This document shows positions 1 to 5,763 of a stretch of 7,593 bases of DNA, piece after piece (the first letter of the stretch is position 1; each line of letters starts with the position of its first letter). The DNA lies in assembly GCA_023416175.1 (NCBI GenBank), contig JAEZIE010000308.1, positions 1 through 7,593 of the forward strand. The letters run 5' to 3'. The position numbers and the translations under genes were made by a program. The stretch is from Bacillota bacterium (lineage in GTDB: Bacteria; Bacillota; Clostridia; Christensenellales; CAG-138). The notes under the pieces were generated by a model. It saw nothing but the letters and a program-made list of their open reading frames with translations. It did not search any database and had not been told where the DNA came from.

Positions 1-317
1 AGGCACTTAAGCAGGTTCAAGTACTATCGGGCGGCGAAAAGGGACGCTGCATGTTCGCAAAAATGATGCTTTCCGGCGCAAACGTGTTGATCATGAATGA
101 GCCGACCAATCATATGGATCTTGAAGCAATCACCGCGCTCAACGAAGGTATGATGGAGTTTAACGGCGTGATGCTGTTTGCTACGCACGATCATCAAATT
201 GCACAGACGGTCGCAAACCGTATCATCGAGATTCTACCCGAAACGCTTATTGACCGCCGCGAAAGCTTTGACGAGTATATGGACAATCCCGAGGTCATCC
301 GGCTGCGCGCGCTATGA
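1..317 (+). CDS. ABC-F family ATPase, YbiT/YkpA type, C-terminal fragment
   Basis: The reading frame enters from the left edge (first full codon at 3) and gives the last 104 residues of the second nucleotide-binding domain of an ABC-F protein. These soluble paired-ATPase proteins act on the translating ribosome rather than in membrane transport. Visible motifs are the signature LSGGEKGR, a Walker B region VLIMNEPTNHMD with the catalytic Glu kept, and the H-switch ATHDH. The end, NRIIEILPETLIDRRESFDE, followed by a stop about 20 residues later, matches the short tail of YbiT/YkpA proteins, which lack the long C-terminal extension of Uup. The Walker B Asp that normally precedes the catalytic Glu is Asn here (codon 96-98, AAT). 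The Walker A motifs and first domain lie outside the window. The family call is firm; the exact subfamily rests on remembered similarity. Confidence 0.9.
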   Translation, partial: ALKQVQVLSGGEKGRCMFAKMMLSGANVLIMNEPTNHMDLEAITALNEGMMEFNGVMLFATHDHQIAQTVANRIIEILPETLIDRRESFDEYMDNPEVIRLRAL

Positions 318-511
318 TGTCAGCGGCCCCGGATGCAGCAACCGCCATCCGTTCATGCCCGCTCATCGAAAATCACGGGTTCTATCCGATGCGATAGATA
401 GTCGTTTGAGAGTATTATTCAGGTAGGTTAACGCCAAAATACTCCTATAGTTTTGTGGCCCAATGTGATGATTCATTTGGCGTATACTTATGGCAACTCA
501 TGTGGTGGTAT
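318..511. other. intergenic gap, ABC-F gene to chromate transporter pair
   Basis: This gap of 194 bp carries no convincing ORF or terminator. A six-base-pair stem (TCTATC at 381-386 with GATAGA at 393-398) has no T-run after it. TATAGT (446-451) and TATACT (483-488) are both good -10 hexamers, but neither has a recognisable -35 at 16-18 bp, so the promoter of the chromate pair is not assigned. The gap size suggests the pair is transcribed apart from the ABC-F gene. Confidence 0.4.
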
Positions 512-1096
512 ATGAAGAAAGAGATCGGCTTTTACTTGAAACTTTTCGCTGCAACATTCAGCCTTAGCGCATTTACTTTTGGCGGCGGGTATGTCATCGT
601 ACCCCTGATGAGAAAGAAATTTGTGGAGAAGCTTCACTGGATCGAAGAAGCGGAAATATTAGACTTGGTTGCGATTGCGCAATGTACGCCCGGTTCCATG
701 GCGGTAAACGCCTCCATCCTGATCGGATACCGGCTCTCTAAGCTTGCAGGGGCACTCACTGCCATACTCGGTACTGTGTTGCCCCCCCTCATCGTCATAT
801 CCGTCATCAGCGTCGGCTATACCGCCTTTCGGGATAACGCAACTGTCAGCCATGTTCTCCTTGGCATGCAGGCGGGCGTAGCTGCTGTGATTGCAAGCGC
901 CGTCATCGGTATGGCGACGGAAATTTTCAAGCAAAAGCGATGGCTATCCATTTGTGTGATGTTTGGGGTTTTCGTGGTTTCCGCTATATTTGAGGTGAAT
1001 ATCATCGTCATCATATTGTTATGCGGCGCAGTAGGAGTACTGGATAGCCTCTGGCAGAACCGACGTAAAAAAGAGGCCGATGGTAAAGAAGTATGA
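512..1096 (+). CDS. chromate transporter (CHR family), first subunit of a pair
   Basis: This 194-residue hydrophobic protein is a short-chain (single-domain) member of the chromate ion transporter family, an inner-membrane anion transporter; the real substrate in this organism is unknown. Family motifs are the N-terminal FTFGGGYVIVPLM (residues 21-33), AQCTPGSMAVNASILIGYRL (56-75) and a proline turn GTVLPPL (87-93), then hydrophobic stretches at about 90-104, 117-136, 147-159 and 162-177 and a basic tail. I take ATG 512 because residues from there match the usual family start. A GTG at 455 and an ATG at 500 are in frame upstream, but no start in this region has a good ribosome binding site (only GGTGG at 504-508, too close to the ATG). 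The stop overlaps the next gene's start, so the two are co-translated; half-size CHR proteins normally occur as such adjacent pairs. Confidence 0.88.
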   Translation: MKKEIGFYLKLFAATFSLSAFTFGGGYVIVPLMRKKFVEKLHWIEEAEILDLVAIAQCTPGSMAVNASILIGYRLSKLAGALTAILGTVLPPLIVISVISVGYTAFRDNATVSHVLLGMQAGVAAVIASAVIGMATEIFKQKRWLSICVMFGVFVVSAIFEVNIIVIILLCGAVGVLDSLWQNRRKKEADGKEV

Positions 1097-1656
1097 TCTA
1101 TTTGGAGTTGTTTATAAGTTTCTTCCAGGTGGGGTTGTTCACAATAGGCGGCGGATACGCCGCTTTACCGCTGATTCAGCATCAGGTTGTAGAACTGCAT
1201 ACCTGGCTTACCATGGCCGAATTTACGGATGTGATTACCATTTCACAGATGACGCCGGGACCAATTGCGCTCAACGCTGCCACGTTTGTGGGTACGCGCC
1301 TAGGCGGGGTCTCGGGGGCTGTGATTGCGACTTTAGGCTGCATCCTTCCCTCCTGTGTGATCGTGCTGGTTCTTGCATATTTTTATTATAAATATCGCAG
1401 CCTGAAAACCATACAGGGTATATTCTCCGGTCTGCGCCCGGCGGTCGCGGGCCTGATTGCATCCGCAGGCCTCACGATCATAGCGCTTACGTTCTGGAAT
1501 GGCTCTCTGCTTTCGTTTGACCTACAAAACCTGCGTCCTATTTCCATCGGACTGTTTGCTGCAGCGCTGTTTGTGCTGCAAAAATGGAAAGTAGACCCCA
1601 TACTTGTGATGATCGGAACGGGAATATTGGGAGGGTTTATTTACCCTGTTGCCTGA
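1093..1656 (+). CDS. chromate transporter (CHR family), second subunit of a pair
   Basis: This 187-residue membrane protein is homologous to the preceding gene. It carries FTIGGGYAALPLI (residues 16-28), SQMTPGPIALNAATFVGTRL (51-70), LGCILPS (81-87) and the conserved stretch QGIFSGLRPAVAGLIAS (108-124), with further hydrophobic segments at about 87-98, 116-133, 150-162 and 168-184. The start ATG (1093-1095) overlaps the upstream stop TGA (1094-1096), the classic ATGA coupling that secures equal amounts of two subunits. The motifs are closer to the family consensus here (TPGPIALN) than in the first subunit (TPGSMAVN), so the two copies are diverged partners rather than a recent duplication. 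Family knowledge says such half-size proteins pair, probably in opposite membrane orientation, to form the equivalent of one long-chain ChrA. Chromate specificity is by family name only. Confidence 0.92.
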   Translation: MIYLELFISFFQVGLFTIGGGYAALPLIQHQVVELHTWLTMAEFTDVITISQMTPGPIALNAATFVGTRLGGVSGAVIATLGCILPSCVIVLVLAYFYYKYRSLKTIQGIFSGLRPAVAGLIASAGLTIIALTFWNGSLLSFDLQNLRPISIGLFAAALFVLQKWKVDPILVMIGTGILGGFIYPVA

Positions 1657-1685
1657 CGCTCTCTCTTTGATTGATTTTTTTAAAA

Positions 1686-1741
1686 TTTACATCCATACGG
1701 GTAATGGCTAATCTTATTCATTGTATGATTGCCCGTGTAAA
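1686..1741 (+). repeat. stem-loop in the leader of the 47-residue gene
   Basis: ACGGGTAAT (1697-1705) pairs with ATTGCCCGT (1728-1736) through nine base pairs, one of them G-U, around a 22-nt loop. TTTAC (1686-1690) and GTAAA (1737-1741) continue the stem as an outer five-base-pair helix after a one-sided six-nt bulge. No T-run follows, so it is not an intrinsic terminator for the chromate pair. It sits 16 nt before the ribosome binding site of the next gene and could be an RNA leader structure or a DNA operator; the loop includes a TATGAT sequence (1724-1729) that could act as a -10. I recognise no known riboswitch. Confidence 0.5.
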
Positions 1742-1770
1742 CTCAAAGACTAAATCCGGAGGTGATGGCG

Positions 1771-1914
1771 ATGGATGAGCGCGATTGGTATCCGGATATT
1801 TCAAAGGCCGCTTCTTCTCATGAGTGTACCGGCCTGATTCCTTCTCTGCCCAAGACAGATGAGGAGCGCGAGTCTTATAAAGAACTCTTTGGAATGGAGA
1901 TACCAAAGGACTAA
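1771..1914 (+). CDS. 47-residue hypothetical protein
   Basis: This short gene is not a recognised family. The evidence that it is real is its ribosome binding site, GGAGGTGAT (1758-1766), a near-complete match to the anti-Shine-Dalgarno, placed seven bases after GGAGGT from ATG 1771, and the perfect terminator only two bases after the stop. The product is soluble and acidic, begins MDERDWYPDIS, has a single Cys (residue 19) in a central HECTGLIPSLP segment (17-27), and ends in a charged helix-like EERESYKELFGMEIPKD. From memory, small clostridial proteins with a similar ECTGLIP core exist, but I cannot verify this. There is no signal peptide or membrane helix and no maturation enzyme nearby, so a peptide-natural-product precursor is unlikely. 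It may be read through from the chromate pair or have its own promoter in the 114-bp gap. Confidence 0.72.
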   Translation: MDERDWYPDISKAASSHECTGLIPSLPKTDEERESYKELFGMEIPKD

Positions 1915-1916
1915 AA

Positions 1917-1950
1917 ACTCAAAAAAGTGGCATATGCCACTTTTTTGAGT
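1917..1950. terminator. bidirectional intrinsic terminator, 34-bp perfect palindrome
   Basis: The 17 bases from 1917 (ACTCAAAAAAGTGGCAT) are followed directly by their exact reverse complement. The RNA would fold as a GUGGC/GCCAC core with an AUAU loop, extended by six A-U pairs and ACUC/GAGU, and T6 (1941-1946) supplies the U-tract. By symmetry it works equally on the other strand. It ends the transcript of the 47-residue gene and insulates the cyclase promoter downstream. Confidence 0.92.
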
Positions 1951-1972
1951 CTCCTGAACACGATTGATCCTT

Positions 1973-2011
1973 AAAACAGGCTATCTTCCCCTGTCATTCC
2001 AATCCTGTTTT
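1973..2011. repeat. inverted repeat overlapping the cyclase -35 box
   Basis: AAAACAGG (1973-1980) and CCTGTTTT (2004-2011) are perfect eight-base inverted repeats separated by 23 bp. The right arm shares its last two bases with the -35 hexamer at 2010-2015. The placement suits an operator for a repressor or activator with spaced half-sites, but chance in an AT-rich intergenic region is possible. Confidence 0.4.
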
Positions 2012-2038
2012 GACAAGTATCCAGCGTCCGTGTATGAT
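2010..2038 (+). promoter_or_regulatory. sigma-A-type promoter of the diguanylate cyclase gene
   Basis: A consensus -35 TTGACA (2010-2015) is followed after exactly 17 bp by TATGAT (2033-2038), one mismatch from the -10 consensus. Transcription would start near 2045, leaving a leader of about 25 nt before the ATG at 2070. This also rules out the upstream in-frame TTG at 2010 as a start codon, since that lies inside the promoter. Confidence 0.88.
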
Positions 2039-2069
2039 ATTTCCAAATACCTGTATTAAAGGATACTTT

Positions 2070-2951
2070 ATGATTCATTCCTTAACCCTGGATGAGCTCA
2101 AAAGCCATTTGGATTTCTTCAAAAGCATGTATGACGCCGTAAGACTGGTGGATCCGGTGGAAAAAATCGTACTGGAATACCGCGGCAGCGAACGGTTCTA
2201 CACCGACGAGGTCTGTTTTAACTACTGGGAAGCAGGGAAAATTTGCGACAACTGCATTTCTATCAGAGCCCATTCCAATCGCCAGTGCTACATGAAGCTG
2301 GAGCAGAGCGCCGACGTTATTATGATGGTGACCGCAATTCCGATTGAAAACGTTCAGAGCCCCGTTGTATTGGAGCTTTTAAAAAACGCAACGGAAACCA
2401 TGCTCTTTGGAGAGGGCGCTTATCCGCAGGGGCGCATGATGAAGGATGTTGTCATTGAGCTGAACAATCTGATCACAAAGGACGAACTGACGGGCCTATA
2501 TAATAGGCGTTACGTCGACGAGAGGTTGCCCGTTGACATCATCAAGACAACATGTTCCAATCTTCCGCTGAGTTTAGCGTTTGTGGATGTGGATAATTTA
2601 AAAAGGATCAACGATGTTTATGGGCATACGACAGGGGATACAATCCTTGCTTCCATAGCGGCCGTTATGACCAGCTGCATCCGGGCCGGGGCGGATTGGG
2701 TTGCGCGGTATGGCGGCGATGAGTTTCTTGTTTGCCTGAATAACACTTCATACGAGGAAGCTGAAAAGGTTTTGTCGCGGATTCGTTCCAAGATACTTGA
2801 AATCGAATTGCCCCGCAACGAAGAGATTACCGGTTCCGTATCGTATGGCCTCTATACCATGCACCACGAGCAATTAACGGCGGAAGCGTTGATCTCGCTG
2901 GCCGACCAGCGCATGTATCAGGCAAAGAAGGGAGTAAAAACCGGGAACTAG
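2070..2951 (+). CDS. diguanylate cyclase (GGDEF) with cysteine-rich N-terminal sensor
   Basis: This 293-residue protein should make cyclic di-GMP from two GTP. The C-terminal GGDEF domain (about 133-290) has DELTGLYNRR (138-147), FVDVDNLKRIND (171-182) with the metal-binding Asp, and an intact RYGGDEF with GGDEF at 215-219, so catalysis is expected. The inhibitory I-site RxxD, expected five residues before GGDEF, reads AGAD with the Arg one position too early, so product inhibition is probably lost. The N-terminal part (about 1-115) looks PAS-like and holds Cys49, Cys59, Cys62 and Cys73 around a WEAGKICDNCIS segment, a pattern that could bind a metal, Fe-S cluster or haem, or act as a redox switch. 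No membrane helix is seen, so it is cytosolic. The start is ATG 2070, with AAAGGA (2058-2063) six bases upstream and a strong promoter just before that. It is a single-gene transcript. Confidence 0.93.
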   Translation: MIHSLTLDELKSHLDFFKSMYDAVRLVDPVEKIVLEYRGSERFYTDEVCFNYWEAGKICDNCISIRAHSNRQCYMKLEQSADVIMMVTAIPIENVQSPVVLELLKNATETMLFGEGAYPQGRMMKDVVIELNNLITKDELTGLYNRRYVDERLPVDIIKTTCSNLPLSLAFVDVDNLKRINDVYGHTTGDTILASIAAVMTSCIRAGADWVARYGGDEFLVCLNNTSYEEAEKVLSRIRSKILEIELPRNEEITGSVSYGLYTMHHEQLTAEALISLADQRMYQAKKGVKTGN

Positions 2952-2965
2952 CCCGGTTTTTTTAC
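2934..2965. terminator. intrinsic terminator overlapping the cyclase stop codon
   Basis: ACCGGG (2940-2945) pairs with CCCGGT (2952-2957) and is followed by T7 (2957-2963). The A5 upstream of the stem (2936-2940) lets it work in the other direction too, for the convergent merR-type gene. The 5' arm is made of the last codons of the cyclase gene, and the TAG stop (2949-2951) lies in the six-base loop. Confidence 0.88.
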
Positions 2966-3068
2966 TGTTGATAAGTCCTGCAGACGATCAGCGGGCTTTT
3001 CTTCTTGTTAAAAATCCGCTTTCAGGCACTTTCTAATCTCCCTTCATGATACCGCAACACTTGAAATG

Positions 3069-3488
3069 TTACTCCTCCTCGCAGCTAAAAAAAACGTCCG
3101 GCTCGGAAGTGGCGCCATTCGCAATGTATCTTTCGTACCGCGCTGTGAAGTGCTCAATTTTGTGGGTGACCTTTTTTAGATGCCGATACATATCCTGTAT
3201 CTGTGTTTCGACGTTCTTTTTATGTTCCTGCAGCATCTCGCAGCGACGCTTAAGTGTGGTGTCCCCCTCTATGCTCAGGTCCACAAACTCTTTGATTTGT
3301 TTGATGGACATGCCGGTATTTTTGAGGCAGCAAATCAACCCCAGCCATTCCAGATCATCTTCCGAATAATAGCGGATACCGCTTTTGCTCCGGCCAACCT
3401 GCGGCAGAAGGCCTTCTTTTTCATAGTAGCGCAGAACGTGTGCGGCCAGATTTGTTTTTTCCGCGACCTGACTAACCGTATAACCCAT
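3069..3488 (-). CDS. MerR-family transcriptional regulator, AdhR/NmlR-like
   Basis: This 139-residue regulator has the MerR winged helix-turn-helix at the N-terminus: YTVSQVAEKTNLAAHVLRYY (residues 3-22), then EKEGLLPQVGRSKSGIRYYSEDDL (23-46). The dimerising coiled coil follows (about 78-122), with an acidic tail containing Cys136. The segment CCLKNTGMSIKQIKEF (53-68) carries a Cys pair where the AdhR/NmlR subgroup has the reactive Cys that senses aldehydes and other electrophiles. This and its divergent position beside two carbonyl reductases make an electrophile-responsive activator the best guess. The start ATG is preceded by GGAGGG (3497-3502 on the minus strand) at eight bases. It converges on the cyclase gene and probably shares its bidirectional terminator, about 105 bp past the stop. 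The ligand and the role of the Cys pair are inferred. Confidence 0.92.
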   Translation of the reverse strand: MGYTVSQVAEKTNLAAHVLRYYEKEGLLPQVGRSKSGIRYYSEDDLEWLGLICCLKNTGMSIKQIKEFVDLSIEGDTTLKRRCEMLQEHKKNVETQIQDMYRHLKKVTHKIEHFTARYERYIANGATSEPDVFFSCEEE

Positions 3489-3521
3489 ATTTTTTACCCT
3501 CCAAAACTTTGAATACTGGTA

Positions 3522-3552
3522 TTGACTTAAAGTTCACGTTAAGGTTTATGAT
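3522..3552 (+). promoter_or_regulatory. MerR-type promoter and operator of the reductase operon
   Basis: TTGACT (3522-3527) and TATGAT (3547-3552) are separated by 19 bp instead of the optimal 17, the hallmark of promoters untwisted by MerR-family activators. Within lies an imperfect dyad CTTAAAGTTCACGTTAAG (3526-3543), whose two eight-base halves match at seven positions. This resembles the CTTAGAGTTAACTCTAAG-type sites I recall for the NmlR/AdhR subgroup. Transcription would begin near 3559, giving a leader of about 54 nt before the dehydrogenase ATG. Confidence 0.85.
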
Positions 3553-3555
3553 TTA

Positions 3556-3584
3556 ATAAAACCGCACAATATTAAATTTGTCAA
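3556..3584 (-). promoter_or_regulatory. candidate promoter of the merR-type gene
   Basis: On the minus strand a consensus TTGACA (3579-3584) is followed after 17 bp by TTTTAT (3556-3561), a four-of-six -10. The transcript would start near 3549 and run across the operator dyad, so regulator binding there could also control the regulator's own gene. The weak -10 keeps this provisional. Confidence 0.5.
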
Positions 3585-3612
3585 ACCCATAAAAAGAAAG
3601 CGAGGACACTTC

Positions 3613-4791
3613 ATGCTAAACTTTGATTACAATGCTTCCACGCGTCTCATTTTTGGAAAGGATACGCAGAAGGAAATCGGTGCCCTATTAAAGCCTTACG
3701 CAAAGAAGATTTTGCTGCATTACGGCGGAAGCAGCATTAAGAAGAGCGGCCTGTATGATACGGTTGTTGCTTCTTTAAAGGAAAACGGCATAGAGTTTGT
3801 GGAGCTTGGCGGCGTGGTGCCTAACCCCCGCCTTTCTATGGCGCATACCGGCATTGCGTTGTGCAAGAAAGAAAACGTGGACCTCATACTCGCCGTGGGC
3901 GGCGGCAGCGCAATTGACTCTGCCAAAGCGATTGCCGCTGGCGTGTACTTTGAAGGCGACGTGTGGGATGTCTATGAGCAGGGACTTGCAATTGAAAAGG
4001 CGCTTCCCGTTGTAACCATTCTTACCATTCCTGCGGCGGGCAGCGAAACGAGCGAGCATACCGTCATCACCAACGAAGAAAAACAATTGAAGTACGGCTA
4101 CGCCAGCCAGCACCTCAGACCGCTGTTAAGCATCATGAATCCGGAACTGTTCTTTACGCTGCCCAAGAACCAAGTTGGGAACGGCGTAACGGATATGATG
4201 AGCCATATTTTGGAGCGCTATTTCACCAACACTACACACACGGATGTAACCGATGGTTTGTGCGAGGCGCTGCTCAAAACCATCATGAAAAACGCGCTGA
4301 TCCTAAGCCAAGACCCGCAGAATTACGACGCCTGGGCCGAAGTTGGCTTTGCCGGAACGTTGGCCCACAACGGCTTGGTGGGCATGGGGCGTGAGCAGGA
4401 TTGGGCATGCCACAATATGGAGCATGAGCTGAGCGCGATTTACGATGTGGCCCACGGCGCAGGCCTTGCCGTACTTACCCCTGCGTGGATGCAGTACGTC
4501 TACAAGGATAACATCAATATGTTCGTGCAGTTCGCCGTGAACGTCATGGGGGTAGACGGCAGTTACCGCGACCCCGACGCTATCGTACTGGAAGGAATTG
4601 CACGTCTGAGGGAGTTCTTGAAGAAGATGGGCCTCCCCGGCACATTACAGGAACTGGGCATTGATGAAAGCAAGCTCGAACTGATGGCAAAGAAATCCAC
4701 CGGCGCTGCATTCGGCAATGAACACTCCATCGGCGGCCTCAAAAAGCTGTATTGGCAGGACGTGCTGGCCATCTACAAGCTGGCAAAGTAA
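3613..4791 (+). CDS. iron-type alcohol/aldehyde dehydrogenase, YqhD/butanol dehydrogenase-like
   Basis: This 392-residue enzyme of the group III (iron-type) alcohol dehydrogenases reduces aldehydes to alcohols with NAD(P)H in the cytosol. The nucleotide-binding half has HYGGSSIKKSGLYD (36-49) and AVGGGSAIDSAKAIA (94-108). Ser at 40-41 in the first loop resembles YqhD, where this loop holds the NADPH 2'-phosphate, so NADPH is the likely cofactor. The metal ligands fall at Asp194 and His198 (VTDMMSH), His267 and His281 (DVAHGAGLA), the same numbering known for E. coli YqhD, so the active site appears complete. ATG 3613 has GAGGA (3602-3606) six bases upstream. It is the first gene of an operon with the aldo/keto reductase 25 bp downstream, behind a MerR-type promoter, which points to aldehyde detoxification (short-chain aldehydes, methylglyoxal) rather than bulk solvent formation. 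A butanol dehydrogenase role is the main alternative. Confidence 0.94.
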   Translation: MLNFDYNASTRLIFGKDTQKEIGALLKPYAKKILLHYGGSSIKKSGLYDTVVASLKENGIEFVELGGVVPNPRLSMAHTGIALCKKENVDLILAVGGGSAIDSAKAIAAGVYFEGDVWDVYEQGLAIEKALPVVTILTIPAAGSETSEHTVITNEEKQLKYGYASQHLRPLLSIMNPELFFTLPKNQVGNGVTDMMSHILERYFTNTTHTDVTDGLCEALLKTIMKNALILSQDPQNYDAWAEVGFAGTLAHNGLVGMGREQDWACHNMEHELSAIYDVAHGAGLAVLTPAWMQYVYKDNINMFVQFAVNVMGVDGSYRDPDAIVLEGIARLREFLKKMGLPGTLQELGIDESKLELMAKKSTGAAFGNEHSIGGLKKLYWQDVLAIYKLAK

Positions 4792-4816
4792 GCTTATCAT
4801 CAAAGGAGAACGAAAC

Positions 4817-5737
4817 ATGAGAACCATGAGGCTGGGGCAATCGGATTTAACGGTACCGGTTATTGCGGTCGGCTGTATGCGCATCAATAAATTGGAGCAA
4901 AGCGAAGCGGAGCGTTTTATCCGCTCCGCTATGGATAATGGCGCCAACTTTTTTGATCACGCGGATATATATGGCGACGGCGCTTGTGAAGAGCTGTTCG
5001 GGAACGCAATCCAAATGAATGCGGGCGTGCGTGAAAGCATGATTCTCCAGTCCAAGTGCGGGATTGTAAAGGGCCGCATGTTTGATTTTTCTAAGGAGCA
5101 TATTCTTGCATCGGTGGACGGAATCCTCAAGCGCCTGAAGACTGAATACCTGGATGTGTTGCTGCTGCACCGTCCCGACGCGCTCGTTGAACCTGAGGAA
5201 GTGGCTGAGGCGTTTGACGAACTGGATAAAAGCGGCAAGGTCCGGAACTTCGGCGTTTCCAACCAGAACCCCATGCAGATGAAGCTGCTGCAAAAATCGA
5301 TCAAACACCCGATCGTGGCCAACCAGCTGCAGCTGAGCATTACGAATGCCAACATGATCTCGCAGGGTATCCATGTCAACATGGCAGACGATGCTGCGAC
5401 CAATCGCGATGGCGGCGTGCTGGATTACTGCAGGCTGAACTCCATTACCATACAGCCGTGGTCGCCATTCCAGTACGGCTTCTTTGAAGGGGTATTCCTG
5501 GGAAGCGAAAAATTCCCGGCACTCAACGCAAAGATCAACGAAATCGCAGAGAAGTATGGGGTGAGCAACACCACCATCGCCATGGCCTGGCTGCTTCGCC
5601 ACCCGGCACAGATGCAGCCGGTCACGGGCACAATGAATATGAAACGGCTGCTGGATTGCATAAAGGCGGCGGATATCAGGCTAACCCGCGAGGAATGGTA
5701 CCAGATCTATCTTGCGGCGGGTAATATCCTGCCTTAA
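4817..5737 (+). CDS. aldo/keto reductase, YdhF-like
   Basis: This 306-residue TIM-barrel oxidoreductase should reduce aldehydes or ketones with NADPH. The catalytic tetrad is visible as Asp47 and Tyr52 (FFDHADIYG), Lys80 (LQSKCGI) and His118 (LLLHRPD). HADIYG followed by CEELFG, the SKCGI strand, the GKVRNFGVSN segment (140-149) and the ending LTREEWYQIYLAAG match E. coli YdhF closely from memory, so it belongs to that subgroup. The start is ATG 4817, with AAAGGAG (4802-4808) eight bases upstream. An in-frame ATG at 4718 lies inside the upstream gene and has no ribosome binding site. The 25-bp gap after the dehydrogenase and the terminator 26 bp downstream define a two-gene operon with a shared carbonyl-reducing role. 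The physiological substrate cannot be read from sequence. Confidence 0.93.
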   Translation: MRTMRLGQSDLTVPVIAVGCMRINKLEQSEAERFIRSAMDNGANFFDHADIYGDGACEELFGNAIQMNAGVRESMILQSKCGIVKGRMFDFSKEHILASVDGILKRLKTEYLDVLLLHRPDALVEPEEVAEAFDELDKSGKVRNFGVSNQNPMQMKLLQKSIKHPIVANQLQLSITNANMISQGIHVNMADDAATNRDGGVLDYCRLNSITIQPWSPFQYGFFEGVFLGSEKFPALNAKINEIAEKYGVSNTTIAMAWLLRHPAQMQPVTGTMNMKRLLDCIKAADIRLTREEWYQIYLAAGNILP

Positions 5738-5763
5738 CAATCCAATTCGTGGATATCTGGGGA

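Noticed and set aside
455..511. GTG 455 start for the first chromate transporter
   Set aside because: No ribosome site precedes it, and the added residues (Cys-, Trp- and Tyr-rich) are unlike the family N-terminus. Not fully excluded, since ATG 512 also has a weak site.
1722..1729. Repeated TGTATGAT (also at 2031-2038 and 7095-7102)
   Set aside because: These are independent -10-like sequences; the flanks differ, so this is not a repeat family.
1686..1766. Known riboswitch upstream of the 47-residue gene
   Set aside because: The stem-loop does not match the conserved cores I know for fluoride, preQ1, SAM, T-box or similar elements.
1718..1906. 62-codon minus-strand ORF
   Set aside because: Antisense to the 47-residue gene and its leader, with no ribosome site; the plus-strand gene has strong signals.
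2010..2069. Upstream TTG start for the diguanylate cyclase
   Set aside because: The 20 extra codons cover the -35 and -10 boxes, and the TTG is part of the -35 hexamer; ATG 2070 has a proper ribosome site.
2990..3020. Imperfect 31-nt stem-loop between the cyclase terminator and the merR-type gene end
   Set aside because: About ten pairs with a mismatch, but no T-run on either strand, so not called as a terminator.
4847..5602. 251-codon minus-strand ORF
   Set aside because: It lies entirely antisense to the aldo/keto reductase gene, whose motifs are unambiguous; its product is low-complexity and His/Val-rich, without a start signal or family motif.
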